A DNA stretch of 64,000 nucleotides, from positions 8,942,501 to 9,006,500 of the forward strand of contig JARFIW010001215.1 of NCBI GenBank assembly GCA_036346225.1. Direction: 5' to 3'. The stretch is from Platerodrilus igneus. Lineage: Eukaryota; Arthropoda; Insecta; Coleoptera; Lycidae. Within the stretch, counting starts at the first letter, position 1. Every line of letters starts with the position of its first letter. The notes under the pieces were generated by a model that saw only the letters and a list, made by a program, of their open reading frames with translations, made no database searches and was not told the DNA's origin. The position numbers and the translations under genes were made by a program. Shown one piece after another: positions 1-10,300 of this stretch.

Positions 1-790
1 TACATTTACAAAAAATGTTTACATACAACTTAAAGTTATTGTATTTGTGCTACTTATTCACAACAGAAAATATTAAAAACCTTACCTCCTTCTATCTTAT
101 GTAATTTTTCGTTCACGCAAGTATTATAATAACTAGGTTAAATAACGCCACCAAGATGGTATTCAGAACACTGAAGGTTATCTGCGCATTAGGTATGAGT
201 TTGACGTTCCCCCCTCATTTGAATTTGGCAGTTGATGAACCTAAAGCCTCATTTACGTTCTAAAGTTAACATTCTGTAAAATACAGGGATTTGGCAATAT
301 TGACAGCTTGGCCATATTACCTTCAGTTACGTTATTATTTAGACATACGTTTTATTGTTAAATTTTTATAATTTGGTTATTATGGTGTATTAAAAAGATA
401 CAAATGATCAACATGCATCCGCGAAACGTTTTAAAGGCCACCACCTTAGCCCAGAAAGCTTTATTATACACTCTGTGATATTAATTTCCGACACATAAAT
501 ATAAACGCTTTATTTTGCTATGATGTTCGAAGTTATCTAATGTACTGTGTCAGTATAAAAATTAATAAACTTAGCATGTACTTACCCGACATAATTGCGT
601 AGCTAAAAACTGGAAGCAACCAAGTAACGAAGCCAGATAAGAAAAATAATTAAGGGTATGTAATGTATTTTCGGCGGTTAAGCAACCAAGAGCACGCAAA
701 CGCAGGAAACGTTTTTATTAAAGTAGGCGGTGGTTCATCTAGCAGGCACGTAACGAACCTATATAATTATGTAATGTCGCAAAAACTGAA
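1..790. other. Unassigned AT-rich noncoding stretch
   Basis: I see no open frame with a recognisable product, no terminal repeats and no similarity to the repeat families elsewhere in the window. It lies upstream of the tandem repeats and promoter of zinc-finger gene C. Confidence 0.5.
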
Positions 791-794
791 ATTT

Positions 795-1365
795 GTTACA
801 GCATACAAACAGTGAAGAATAATATATTATAATCCAATAGGATTGTTATTTGTTGCATTACATCAGAGTTTCGGTGTTGCAATTCAAATACATTTCACTG
901 AAATGCTGTTATTACGTACGTTTCAGAAACCTTACAATGTGGTTATATTGTTATATAACAAACATACACATACTGTTACAGTACATACGCGTTTCCAAAG
1001 GTAGAAGATTATGTAGATATTTCTTAGGGCCGTTTACTGTTTCGTTGTTACGTTACAGTAAGGTTTTAGTTATGAAATTTGGCTATGTTTCAAAGTTGCA
1101 CAAATGAAATCCTTTTGATTGGGTTTCAGAAACCTTCCACTGTGGTTACTGTTATGTATCAAAACAACTAATTTTACTGAAATTGTTACAGTACATAAAC
1201 GTTTCGAAAAGTAGAAGATAATGCACTAAATGTTTGGAGCGTTTATTGTTTTCTTGATGCGTTACAGTAACGTTTTAGTTCTGAATATAGGCATATGTTT
1301 CAATGTTGCACAAATGATGTCGTTTTGATTATGCTTCAGAAACCTTCAATGCTGACTGGGATACT
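795..1365. repeat. Three imperfect ~180-210 bp tandem repeats upstream of zinc-finger gene C
   Basis: The phrase GTTACAG followed by a CATA(A/C) run recurs near 795, 975 and 1185. The phrase CAGAAACCTT recurs near 925, 1128 and 1339, giving spacings of about 180-211 bp. TTGCACAAATGA also recurs in the second and third units. The array ends immediately before the conserved TATA promoter of zinc-finger gene C and is not found upstream of the copies near 43.8 or 56.7 kb, so it is private to this locus. The 85-aa open frame over it looks fortuitous. Confidence 0.6.
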
Positions 1366-1500
1366 ATCCTGATATTCTTATTATACATTTTTAATGTTAA
1401 AATAGATGGATATAAAAGGGCAGAACAATAATATAACCTATATACATAAATAACACCAGCTTTTTACGATTTACACACACAAGAAAACCAACTAACTATT
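1366..1500 (+). promoter_or_regulatory. Conserved TATA promoter of zinc-finger gene C
   Basis: TATAAAAG at 1411-1418 is flanked by CCTGATATTCTTATTAT upstream and, downstream, by a run containing AACAATAATATAACC and CAAGAAAACCAACTAAC. The same ordered blocks precede zinc-finger gene B (TATA at 56612-56619 on the minus strand, 245 bp from its ATG). They are also found, detached, at 43685-43850. The distance from TATA to ATG here is about 250 bp. Conservation at three loci supports a real core promoter and 5' UTR. Activity is inferred. Confidence 0.7.
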
Positions 1501-1662
1501 TTTAGTGCGAAATATGCAGATTGCGCTAAAGGGGAATGTTGAGCACCGCATCTCACGTAAAGACGCACAGGATTTCTATAAAACATGGATTGATGCAAGA
1601 CATTTGCGTTAATGATTGACGCTTAGTTAATAAAACTCGACAATTGTCAACAAACACGGCAC

Positions 1663-2654
1663 ATGATGCAGTCCCACACTAACAAACGTCGATTCGCATG
1701 TAATGTCTGTGATTATACCGCATCACGAGAAAGTCATTTACAGGAACATTTGAGATTGCATACTAACGAGCGTCCATTCGCCTGCAATTTGTGTAATTAT
1801 ACGGCATCACGGAAAAGTAATTTAAAAATACATTTGCGGTCGCACACTAACGAGCGTCCATTTGGATGTAATTTTTGTGATTATACCACGTCACAAAAAA
1901 GTAATTTACAGGTACATTTGCGGTCGCATACTAACGAGCGTCCCTTCGCTTGCAATTTGTGTAATTATACCACTTCACAGAACAGTCATTTACATGAACA
2001 TTTGAGGTTTCACACTAACGAGCGTCCATTCACATGCAATTTGTGTAATTATACCGCATCACGAAAAGGTCATTTACAAGAACATTTGAGGTCGCATACT
2101 AACGACCGTCCATTCTCGTGCAATTTATGTAACTATACGGCAGCACGAAAAAGTAATTTACAAATACATTTGCGGTCGCACACCAACGAGCGTCCATTTG
2201 CATGCAACTTTTGTGATTACACCGCGTCGCAAAGAAGTAATTTACAGGTACATTTGTGGTCGCATACTACCGAGCGTCCATTCGCATGCAATTTGTGTAA
2301 TTATAGCACATTACAGAAAATCTTTTGCAAGAACATTTGAGGTTCCATACTAACGAGCATCCATTTGCATGCAATTTATGTAATTATACGGCATTACGAA
2401 AAAGTAATTTAAAAATGCATTTGCGGTCGCACACTAACGAGCGTCTACTTGCATGTAATTTTTGTAATTATACCACGTCACGAAAAAGTAATTTACAGGT
2501 ACATTTGCGGTCGCATACTAACGAGCGTCCATTCGCGTGCAATTTCTGTAATTATACCGCATCACAAAAAAGTCATATACAAAGACATTTGTGGTCGCAT
2601 ACTAACGAGCGTTCGTTCGCATGCAATTTGTGTGATTATAGCACATCACAATAA
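1663..2654 (+). pseudogene. Poly-C2H2 zinc-finger gene C (frameshifted)
   Basis: The start is ATG ATG CAG, the same start context as genes A and B. The first open frame (225 aa) holds seven complete C2H2 fingers of 28 residues (C-x2-C-x12-H-x3-H) joined by the linker TNERPF. Finger 8 is broken by a one-base loss near 2315, after which the next frame (2325-2654) carries fingers 9-11. Finger 12 is cut by a TAA at 2652, where sister fingers have a lysine codon. An aromatic residue sits two positions after the second Cys (CNYT/CDYT) instead of the usual Phe at position four, as in REST- or Hunchback-type fingers. Predicted helix contacts are monotonous (-1 R/Q, +2 S/G, +3 N/H). There is no ZAD, KRAB, BTB or other effector domain. 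The product would be a nuclear nucleic-acid-binding protein. A 225-aa truncated protein could still be made, so 'pseudogene' is inferred from comparison with its paralogues. Confidence 0.8.
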
Positions 2655-2930
2655 AGTTATTTACTAAGACATTTGAGGTCGCATACTTACGACCGTCTAT
2701 TTGCATGCAATTTGTATGACTATTCCATAAAAAGTTACTCCAAACAACAATTTGTAGTTAAATACTAACGAAACGTCCTATTTGTGCAATGTTTATGTAA
2801 TGTATACGGAAATTTTTTACGACAAATACTGTTACATTTACAATTTTTGAGAAAACGTCAAAACATTTTGCATCTACAGCTTTTCAATTGATAATTAATT
2901 AGTACGCACTTACGAAATAGTAATTTATCA
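2655..2930 (+). pseudogene. Relic fingers and 3' flank of zinc-finger gene C
   Basis: After the premature stop the finger reading continues in frame: a helix with HLRSH, a linker TYDRLF and another CNL motif whose second Cys is lost. It then decays into noncoding sequence. The trailing sequence (GAGAAAACGTCAAAAC, then CAATTGATAATTAATTAG) is repeated at 3235-3310 and in inverted form at 3885-3970. Confidence 0.65.
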
Positions 2931-2934
2931 ACGA

Positions 2935-3310
2935 ACATTTGCGTTCGTTTACTGAACGAGCGTCCATTGCGTCAATTTCTGTAATTAACCGCTCCAAGTC
3001 ATATACAAAGACATTTGTGGTCGCATACTAACGAGCGTCGTTCGCATGCAATTGTGTGATTATAGCACATCACAATAAAGTTATTTACTAAGACATTTGA
3101 GGTCGCATACTTACGACCGTCTATTGATGCAAGTTAATCGGCTATGACTTGCCGCATAAAGTTACGTCGGGAAACAACAAATTTCATTAATAGTCCTAGA
3201 AACGTCTATTTGTGCGTTATTCTTGATAAATTTTTTACAAAATAAGTTCATTACAATTTTGAGAAAACGTAAACGTTTGCTCAGCAATGCTTTTCAATTG
3301 ATAATTATTC
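2935..3310 (+). repeat. Deletion-riddled second copy of the gene C tail
   Basis: This stretch follows 2524-2905 in order but with many 1-4 base losses and very few substitutions. For example, the phrase around the finger at 2530-2570 reappears with scattered bases missing. Loss-only differences are typical of uncorrected long-read sequence, so this may be an assembly artefact rather than a biological duplication. Confidence 0.6.
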
Positions 3311-3329
3311 ATAGACTTAAAATAGAATT

Positions 3330-3870
3330 TTTATTCTAAACATTCTTGCCTTATTAGGGAAAGTGAAATAAGAAAGAAAACGGTACTATAAATCTGCCAA
3401 ATAACCAAACAATTAAATGGATTAATACGCTGTCTATTCAGTTCATTACAACGTATTAATCCATTTAATTGTTTGGTTATTTGGTAGGTTTATATAGTCC
3501 ATTCCAGCTAAGAGTATAGCGATGAATGGAATAGGGAAAGTTTAGCTTCGATTTGATTGGTTAAAACATGATGCTGATTTACACAGCTTAATTTTAAAAA
3601 TTTATATTTAAAATTTATATAATACGCCATTGTCAAATTTGGAATAAAAACGGGTTATGGAAATTAATTTAAGGCTAGTAACGATTTATAATCACTCAAA
3701 TATGGAATTAATAATTATTCTGTATGTATATATAGAAATTATAATTAACTTGCTGTGTCAATCCACCTTGCCTACAAAATCATCTACTTTATTCTTATTT
3801 GGAATGGACTATAGTCCCGTTTTCTTTCTTATTTCGCTTTCCTTAATGAGGCAAGAATTGTTAGAATAAA
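3330..3870. mobile_element. Palindromic (foldback/MITE-like) element
   Basis: A perfect 33-bp inverted repeat (3397-3429 against 3452-3484) surrounds a 22-nt spacer. A longer outer inverted repeat pairs about 3335-3395 with about 3800-3868, sharing ATTCTTGCC and a GAAATAAGAAAGAAAACGG core. No transposase-like ORF lies between the arms. The 70-aa frame at 3657 has no recognisable domain. The arms extend imperfectly into the gene C 3' flank, so the outer boundary is uncertain. Confidence 0.6.
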
Positions 3871-4142
3871 AAAATTCTATATTTTATAAGCCTACTAATT
3901 AATTATCAATTGCAAAGCTTGCTAGATGCAAATTGTTTTTGACGTTTTCTCAAAAAATTGTAATGTAACAATATGAAAATTTGTTGTATCTGAAAAGAGA
4001 ATGAAATTCTCTATAAATTTCAGCAAAAAAACTCTATCATGTCATTTAAAAAAAACTCTCATGTCATAACTAAAAAAATTATGATGCATCAAAATATAGA
4101 GAATGTCACCGGATTTAATAATATATAATAATAATTATCAAG

Positions 4143-4197
4143 GTATATATATATATATATATTATATAAAATATATAAATATATATATATATATATT
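4143..4197. repeat. (TA)n microsatellite
   Basis: An interrupted run of TA dinucleotides lies at the left edge of the R1 repeat. Other copies of R1 also abut (TA)n (for example at 30340), so the tract may be a terminus or a target of this family. Confidence 0.9.
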
Positions 4198-5319
4198 GCT
4201 GTGATAATAGGGTTATAAGTATATAGGGTCACAAGGGTTGTACACTCCATGTAAACGACACCATAGTCTAGAAAATTAAACATTTTATCATAAAGAGTAC
4301 GCAATTCGCTAATTTACAAAAAGCAAATATTAAACACACTATAAAATTTACAACCAACTTTAATCAATGAAAGAAAGCTCATTCTTCAAGAATTGAATAA
4401 CATTTAGGTTACTAAATATTGAACTGAATATTGAACTAAGTATTTAACTGAGGATTGAACTAACGGTTGAATTAAATTCAACTAAGTAAACGATTAAGTG
4501 TTAAACTGGGCGCTTAATCAAGCTGTACTACGCAATTCAATAAACAACTACCAAACAAAATCAACAAGAAAATCTTACTGAAAACAATCCAAGGGTACTG
4601 TTCAACAGCACACAGCAGCAGTTCTGAGAATTGGGGTGAATGCAGAGACACGCATTCACAACCAGGTGTTCAATAGGGAAAAACAACAAGTCAGAGATAA
4701 AATTCATTAATAGCATAAGGCATTAATTTCTGTTTGAACATTTAAATTTTGCATGTTTTGAGATATTTATGTAAAGGGTCATCAAAAATTTTTGGTTCAT
4801 ACGTAGAAATTACGTAAAAGGGTATGAAGGTCGTTAAACGTTCAACGTAGTTCCAGTAGTATACAGAGTTATTTTTACTGGCTTTAAATGGATTTAAGGG
4901 AGTCATAATTTGGTTACAAACTGATTTCTATTATTACTTTGATTCAGGGGTATTCTTAAACAGCGAATAATATTATAAAGGTTGTGAAGCTACAAATTGT
5001 ACATATTTTTGTTATTATATAAATTTTGGTTAATTTTGTTTACCTCGTTCAGGTAGAGAAAAAGGGGGCAAAAACTTCTCTGTTATCGTATCGTCCTGCA
5101 CTCTGTGTGGGGTTGAACTGAGCTAGTCGAGGCATATAAAACGAATTGTGTGAAATCTAAAAAGCCATCAAAAGGCTGATTTCTTAACTATTTTTACGTA
5201 CTGTTTGATGCGATTTTGACAAATGGCGATAATTGAATGTCCCCATCTATTTGTTTAAATTCAGAAGAATGAGAATAATCCTTCAGTAAGATGTCATTGT
5301 CGACTTCGCCAATTTTGTC

Positions 5320-5700
5320 TTAAATAAACTTTTCTGTTTTGCTTTTAATGTTCTTTGATGATGAACATTTTGCTTGAGAATGAAAGTTACTTTCTTCATC
5401 AACGTCAGAGTTAATTTCTATATCTTTCTCAATTTCATTCTCCTGTATGATTTCAGGTTGCTCGGAAGATGCACCAGCATCCAAACGGATGTTTACCTCC
5501 CTAGTAAATGTATACTGAGGTTTTAGGTCAGTTTTGTAGTATCTGTATTTTTTAATCCTTGACATTATGTCCTTTAAACTGAAGTGTACGATAGTAGAAA
5601 AAGTTGATGTCAAACTTCTTGTAGATCGAAAAATTTGCTCACACGGATGGTTGCTCATCAACCATAGTACAAAATTTTGATAATCTAAACTTTCTTCCAC
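5320..5700 (-). CDS. 126-aa conserved ORF in R1 (copy a), function unknown
   Basis: The frame begins at an ATG and ends at a TAA. The N-terminal half is hydrophobic and basic (NHPCEQIFRSTRS, then STIVHFSLKDIMSRIKKYRY). The C-terminal half is acidic with a Lys/Ser-rich tail. The wording resembles C-terminal segments of transposon-derived insect proteins, but I cannot name the family. It is repeated at 9032-9412 with a handful of changes and no frameshift, so the frame may be under constraint or the copies may simply be young. A splice-in exon of a longer protein is possible. I propose no function. Confidence 0.4.
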   Translation of the reverse strand: MEESLDYQNFVLWLMSNHPCEQIFRSTRSLTSTFSTIVHFSLKDIMSRIKKYRYYKTDLKPQYTFTREVNIRLDAGASSEQPEIIQENEIEKDIEINSDVDEESNFHSQAKCSSSKNIKSKTEKFI

Positions 5701-5784
5701 CTCTTTTTGTGCTAAAAGGAATATGGCGGCACTAACATGAGAAGCCGGTACGAAAATATAAGTAAATTTTAGTAATTACAAGGT

Positions 5785-5940
5785 GCTTACTTGTAATTAC
5801 AGGTGAATACAAGTGATTACAGATGATTATATGAGATTATAATCGATTATATGTGATTACAGATGATTACAAGTGATTACAGGCAATTACAATTGATTAC
5901 ATGTGATTACAGGTGATTACAGGTGATTGTGTACAATGAA
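5785..5940. repeat. GATTACA-type minisatellite
   Basis: About 13 tandem copies of an 11-nt unit close to GTGATTACAGR, with variants such as GATGATTATAT, occupy this stretch. The block sits at the end of R1 copy a and recurs at 9490-9650 in copy b, with the same variant order apart from a few substitutions. Confidence 0.85.
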
Positions 5941-5994
5941 TAGAGTCAATGACTAACCCCCCGAACGTAACGCACGTTACATATTTTTTTTAGA

Positions 5995-6470
5995 AAGTTG
6001 GCAATTATTTTTAATGACAAGTTGTGAAATACACAAATATTAAAGTAAAGTAAGTTTTTCCAAGTAATACTAGAGAACGAAATGCAAAGGAAACGCATTA
6101 TTGAACTAAATGTTTTTCTTGGTTTCTTATATTTTGCAGGTGTGAATTGCTCAAGTCACTGAAATGATTTATATCTATTGAAAATAGATGGAACTGGGGT
6201 TGAAATGTTTAGATTAGTGATCGGAATCAATGGATTTCGCTATTTGGTTCACATGTTGCAATTTGATGACATTTCTGATACTGCAGGAAATATTTGGCAT
6301 TGAAGAAAGAGAAATACCTGAAGAAATACGCACACTATCCCTGATCAGAGAATCGTAAAACAAAAACCAGATGCTGCAGCTGCAAGAAATCTATTTGCCA
6401 ACAACACACTATATTTATCTGTTCCAACTGTCACGCCGAAAATCAGGATTAGTTTTCGCGTTTTCTATTT
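5995..6470 (+). pseudogene. piggyBac-like transposase fragment, unit C
   Basis: On the plus strand the sequence reads pieces of a piggyBac-type transposase. First comes an IDGTGVEMFRLV segment followed by LQFDDISDT, homologous to the minus-strand copy near 52.85-52.95 kb. After an internal deletion it jumps to the Cys-rich C-terminal tail (CSCKKS ... ICSNCH), matching 51.87-51.97 kb. The catalytic core is missing. It lies inverted relative to units A and B, as expected for an inverted unit. Confidence 0.7.
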
Positions 6471-6539
6471 GTTCCGATAGTTTAGTACGTGTTATATTTT
6501 AATGTACCATTCTTTTTAAGTTGTATGGTTATATAATAT

Positions 6540-7068
6540 TATTGCGAGATACTATTAGGCAACCCGTCAAACACACAAGCGCCGCAAGCACTGTACATTC
6601 TCCATGGACCGGGAAGCTTCTTGTAAATACTGGAGGATGAGTCATCCTTTTTAATTCACGGTATACATAAGACCGATGATGAAGTACAGAGTTAGTCTGT
6701 ATCAGAATGTCGAATATAAATTATATCGTGTAAAGTTAAATAGTCGAGCTTTTGGAAGTCCAAGAGTATACACAAATGTTATATTATGTGTCTAATGTAC
6801 ATGCAGCTTCTCGAATACATACATAGACAAAAGTGAAATAAATTAATAGTTGTGTTAGTGTTGTTAATGGACCTATGATTAAGAAGTTAGTTTAAGAAGA
6901 TATTAGTGCTTGTAAATTCATTAGTGTTAGTGCTTCATTGTTAATTGGACTGAAAACATCTATAAATAAAGCATATACTGTTAATTGGACTTGTGAACAG
7001 TGAGTAATAAAGACTTTTGTTATTACTTGTTGTAAATTAGTGAAACGCGGTGGTAGTAGCCCGTTACA
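6540..7068 (+). mobile_element. Solo LTR inserted in unit C
   Basis: A 529-bp block begins TATTGCGAGATACTATTAGG and ends CCGTTACA, flanked by the 4-bp duplication ATAT (6536-6539 and 7069-7072). It contains a TATA-like stretch near 6661 followed by an AGTTAGTCTGT initiator-like block and AATAAAG near 7006. Its first ~25 bp closely match the LTR start of the gypsy element at 60219. The bodies differ, so it is a related but distinct family. Sequence on both sides is co-linear with unit A, which lacks the insertion. Confidence 0.75.
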
Positions 7069-7074
7069 ATATGC

Positions 7075-7935
7075 TTTAACTATATATTATTACTTTTAAA
7101 TATATTTATAAATTGTTACGACTAAATAACTGTAACAAATGTTGTTAAAACAAATAACACTTCAAGGATGTTATATTAACACGAAAAAACAGAAACTTAT
7201 CAGCAAATCGGCCGGCGAGGGATCCCCCATAGTTTGTGTATCGTTTAAACTAATATTTGTGCGTGTAGCGAACATCCGTTTGTTACGCGTTTAAAAGAGC
7301 TTAACATATCATTTTTGCAAATAATTATGTTAGGGGATTTCCAATTATTAGTTTAAATATATTACCAATAGTTGTCTAAAATAGTTTTAGAATCTAGGAT
7401 ATATAGGCTTATTATTTTGACCTAGATATTCCCAGCAATGTTTAAGAGAAATAACCCGTTAATATTGTGTAATTTTGATGTGCACGCGTTTCTTACGGTT
7501 CCGGAACGGGCTTTTTCCGACTAATCAGAATACGTTACATAGTGGGGATTGTGTGAACAAGTGTCGAAGCGGTCACGATAATAATTTCTGTCTTGACTTG
7601 TCGTATGTTAGTGCTTTATAGGTTATGTAGTAGATATTACTTGTTAATCTTGGCTTTCCTGTAATATTTACCTTTGTTTTGTTTCTTTATGTTGTAGAAA
7701 AAGCAACGACTCGGCTACATAAATTTAATATAGAACAGCCGCCGAGTAAACCCACGCTCAGTATTACGTAAACAAACAATAAACCTTGGCTATGCAACTA
7801 ACCAAAATGAAGTAATTCTACGGATTCACTAATTGGCTTTGCTTTAAAATTTAAATATTTAGATGCTCATAAAGTAAGCAGAGATAATTAATTTGCATGT
7901 TTATTCCGTAAACGAAGTAAATAACTCGTGCATAA
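7075..7935 (-). repeat. Noncoding arm of unit C (inverted)
   Basis: Read on the minus strand this follows 18275-19090 and 47940-48640 plus 49897-49980: TACAGAATAAACATGCAAATT, CTACATAA(T/C)(T/C)TATAAAGC, GTTTAAACGAT and CTTTGAAGTGTTATTTG in the same order. No ORF is conserved across the three copies except a short C-terminal-looking NVEGIV frame in A and B. The function is unknown. Its constant position beside the piggyBac relic defines the segmental unit. Confidence 0.65.
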
Positions 7936-9031
7936 TTTAAGGGTATATAGGGTCACAAGGGTTGTACACTCCATGTAAACGACACCATAGTCTAGAAAAT
8001 TAAACATTTTTATCATAAAGAGTACGCAATTCGCTAATTTACAAAAAGCAAATATTAAACACACTATAAAATTTACAACCAACTTTAATCAATGAAAGAA
8101 AGCTCATTCTTCAAGAATTGAATAACATTTAGGACACTAAATATTGAACTGAATATTGAACTAAGTATTTAACTGAGGATTGAACTAACGATTGAATTAA
8201 ATTCAACTAAGTAAACGATTAAGTGTTAAACTGGGCGCTTAATCAAGCTGTACTACGCAATTCAATAAACAACTACCAAACAAAATCAACAAGAAAATCT
8301 TACTGAAAACAATCCAAGGGTACTGGTCAACAGCACACAGCAGCAGTTCTGAGAATTGGGGTGCATGCAGAGACGCGCATTCACAACCAGGTGTTCAATA
8401 GGGAAAAACAAGTCAGAGATAAAATTCATTAATAGCATAAGGCATTAATTTCTGTTTGAACATTTAAATTTTGCATGTTTTGAGATATTTATGTAAAGGG
8501 TCATCAAAAATTTTTGGTTCATACGTAGAAATTACGTAGAAGGGTATGAACGTCATTGAACGTTCAACGTAGTTCCAGTAGTATACAGAGTTATTTTAAC
8601 TGGATTTAAGGGAGTCATAATTTATTGACAAACTGATTTCTATTATTACTTTGATTCAGGGGTATTCTTAAACAGCGAATAATATTATAAAGGTTGTGAA
8701 GCTACAAATTGTACATATTTTTGTTATTATATAAATTTTGGTTAATTTTGTTTACCTCGTTCAGGTAGAGAAAAAGGGGGCAGAAACTTCTCTGTTATCG
8801 TATCGTCGTGCACTCTGTGTGGGGTTGAACTGAGCTAGTCGAGGCATATAAAACGAATTGTGTGAAATCTAAAAAGCCATCAAAAGGCTGATTTCTGAAC
8901 TATTTTTACGTACTGTTGGATGCGATTTTGACAAATGGCGTTAATTGAATGTCCCCATCTATTTCTTTAAATTCAGAAGAATGAGAATAATCCTTCAGTA
9001 AGATGTCATTGTCGACTTCGTCAATTTTGTC

Positions 9032-9412
9032 TTAAATAAACTTTTCTGTTTTGCTTTTAATGTTCTTTGATGATGAACATTTTGCTTGAGAAGGAAAGTT
9101 ACTTTCTTCATCAACGTCAGAGTTAATTTCTATATATTTCTCAATTTCATTCTCCTGTATGATTTCAGGTTGCTCGGAAGATGCACCAGCATCCAAACGG
9201 ATGTTTACCTCCCTAGGAAATGTATAGTGAGGTTTTAGGTCAGTTTTGTAGTATCTGTATTTTTTAATCCTTGACATTATGTCCTTTAAACTGAAGTGTA
9301 CGATAGTAGAAAAAGTTGATGTCAAACTTCTTGTAGATCGAAAAATTTGCTCACACGGATGGTTGCTCATCAACCATAGTACAAAATTTTGATAATCTAA
9401 ACTTTCTTCCAC
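9032..9412 (-). CDS. 126-aa conserved ORF in R1 (copy b), function unknown
   Basis: This has the same length and the same start and stop as the frame at 5320-5700, with about five amino-acid differences, mostly in the acidic C-terminal half and near the PREVNIRL segment. No membrane segment, signal peptide or metal-binding motif is visible. An intact frame in both copies is the only argument for coding potential. Confidence 0.4.
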   Translation of the reverse strand: MEESLDYQNFVLWLMSNHPCEQIFRSTRSLTSTFSTIVHFSLKDIMSRIKKYRYYKTDLKPHYTFPREVNIRLDAGASSEQPEIIQENEIEKYIEINSDVDEESNFPSQAKCSSSKNIKSKTEKFI

Positions 9413-9484
9413 CTCTTTTTGTGCTAAAAGGAATATGGCGGCACTAACATGAGAAGCCGGTACGAAAATATAAGTAAATTTTAG

Positions 9485-9650
9485 TAATTACAAGGTGCTT
9501 ACTTGTAATTACAGGTGAATACAAGTGATTACAGATGATTATATGAGATTATAATCGATTATATGTGATTACAGATGATTACAAGTGATTACAGGTAATT
9601 ACAATTGATTACATGTGATTACAGGTGATTACAAGTGATTGTGTACAATG
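9485..9650. repeat. GATTACA-type minisatellite, copy b
   Basis: 11-nt units like those at 5785-5940, with the same order of variant units, show that the array was duplicated along with R1. Confidence 0.85.
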
Positions 9651-9717
9651 GATAGAGTCAATGACTAACCCCCCGAACGTAACGCACGTTACACATTTTT
9701 CTTAGAAAGTTGGCAAT

Positions 9718-9824
9718 TATTTTTAATGACAAGTTGTGAAATACACAAATATTAAAGTAAAGTAAGTTTTTCCAAGTAATACTAGAGAACGAAATGCAAA
9801 GGAAACGCATTATTGAACTAAATG
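9718..9824 (+). pseudogene. piggyBac N-terminal remnant joined to the LTR by deletion
   Basis: This matches 6006-6115 (TTGTGAAATACACAAATATT to TATTGAACTAAATGT). It then passes directly into LTR sequence corresponding to 6590. The roughly 480-bp piggyBac/LTR segment present in unit C is missing here, and the join lies at a shared TGTA. Confidence 0.6.
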
Positions 9825-10300
9825 TACATTCTCCATGGACCGGGAAGCTTCTAGCAAATACTGGAGGATGAGTCATCCTTTTTAATTCACGGTATAAATA
9901 AGACCGATGATGAAGTACAGAGTTAGTCTGTATCAGAATGTCGAATATAAATTATATCGTGTAAAGTTAAATAGTCGAGCTTTTGGAAGTCCAAGAGTAT
10001 ACACAAATGTTATATTATGTGTCTAATGTGCATGCAGCTTCTCGAATACATACATAGACAAAAGTGAAATAAATTAATAGTTGTGTTAGTGTTGTTAATG
10101 GACCTATAATTAAGAAGTTAGTTTAAGAAGATATTAGTGCTTGTAAATTCATTAGTGTGTAGTGCTTCATTGTTAATTGGACTGAAAACATCTATAAATA
10201 AAGCATATACTATTAATTAGACTTGTGAACAGTGAGTAATAAAGACTTTTGTTATTACATGTTTTAAATTGGTGAAACTCGTTAGCGGTAGCCCGCTACA
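9825..10300 (+). mobile_element. 5'-truncated copy of the solo LTR
   Basis: It is co-linear with 6592-7068. It carries TATAAATA near 9893, the same AATAAAG near 10238 and the terminal GCTACA. The LTR start is missing because of the deletion described for the preceding entry. Confidence 0.7.

Larger units (their letters stand above)
4205..5990 (-). repeat. R1 repeat, copy a, carrying a 126-aa ORF
   Basis: This block is nearly co-linear with 7941-9720 (copy b). Parts of it recur, diverged, at 12846-13580 and 16000-16730, and inverted at 26285-26760 and 30010-30339. It begins near AGGGTCACAAGG beside (TA)n, contains the minus-strand 126-aa frame and ends after a GATTACA-type minisatellite. Dispersal and variable truncation indicate a mobile repeat. 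I cannot assign a superfamily because no reverse transcriptase, DDE core or clear TIR is visible. In unit C it interrupts the path from the zinc-finger gene to the piggyBac relic. Confidence 0.7.
7941..9717 (-). repeat. R1 repeat, copy b
   Basis: This is a co-linear copy of 4217-5990 at an offset of about 3.72 kb. It starts exactly where the unit C arm ends, which suggests a tandem segmental duplication of 4.2-7.9 kb. Differences are scattered substitutions plus small indels, so it is older than the tandem duplications at 11.3 and 18.8 kb. Confidence 0.7.

Noticed and set aside
1663..2654. CRISPR-like regular repeat array
   Set aside because: The 84-bp periodicity is the 28-residue zinc-finger module in coding frame, with no unique spacers.
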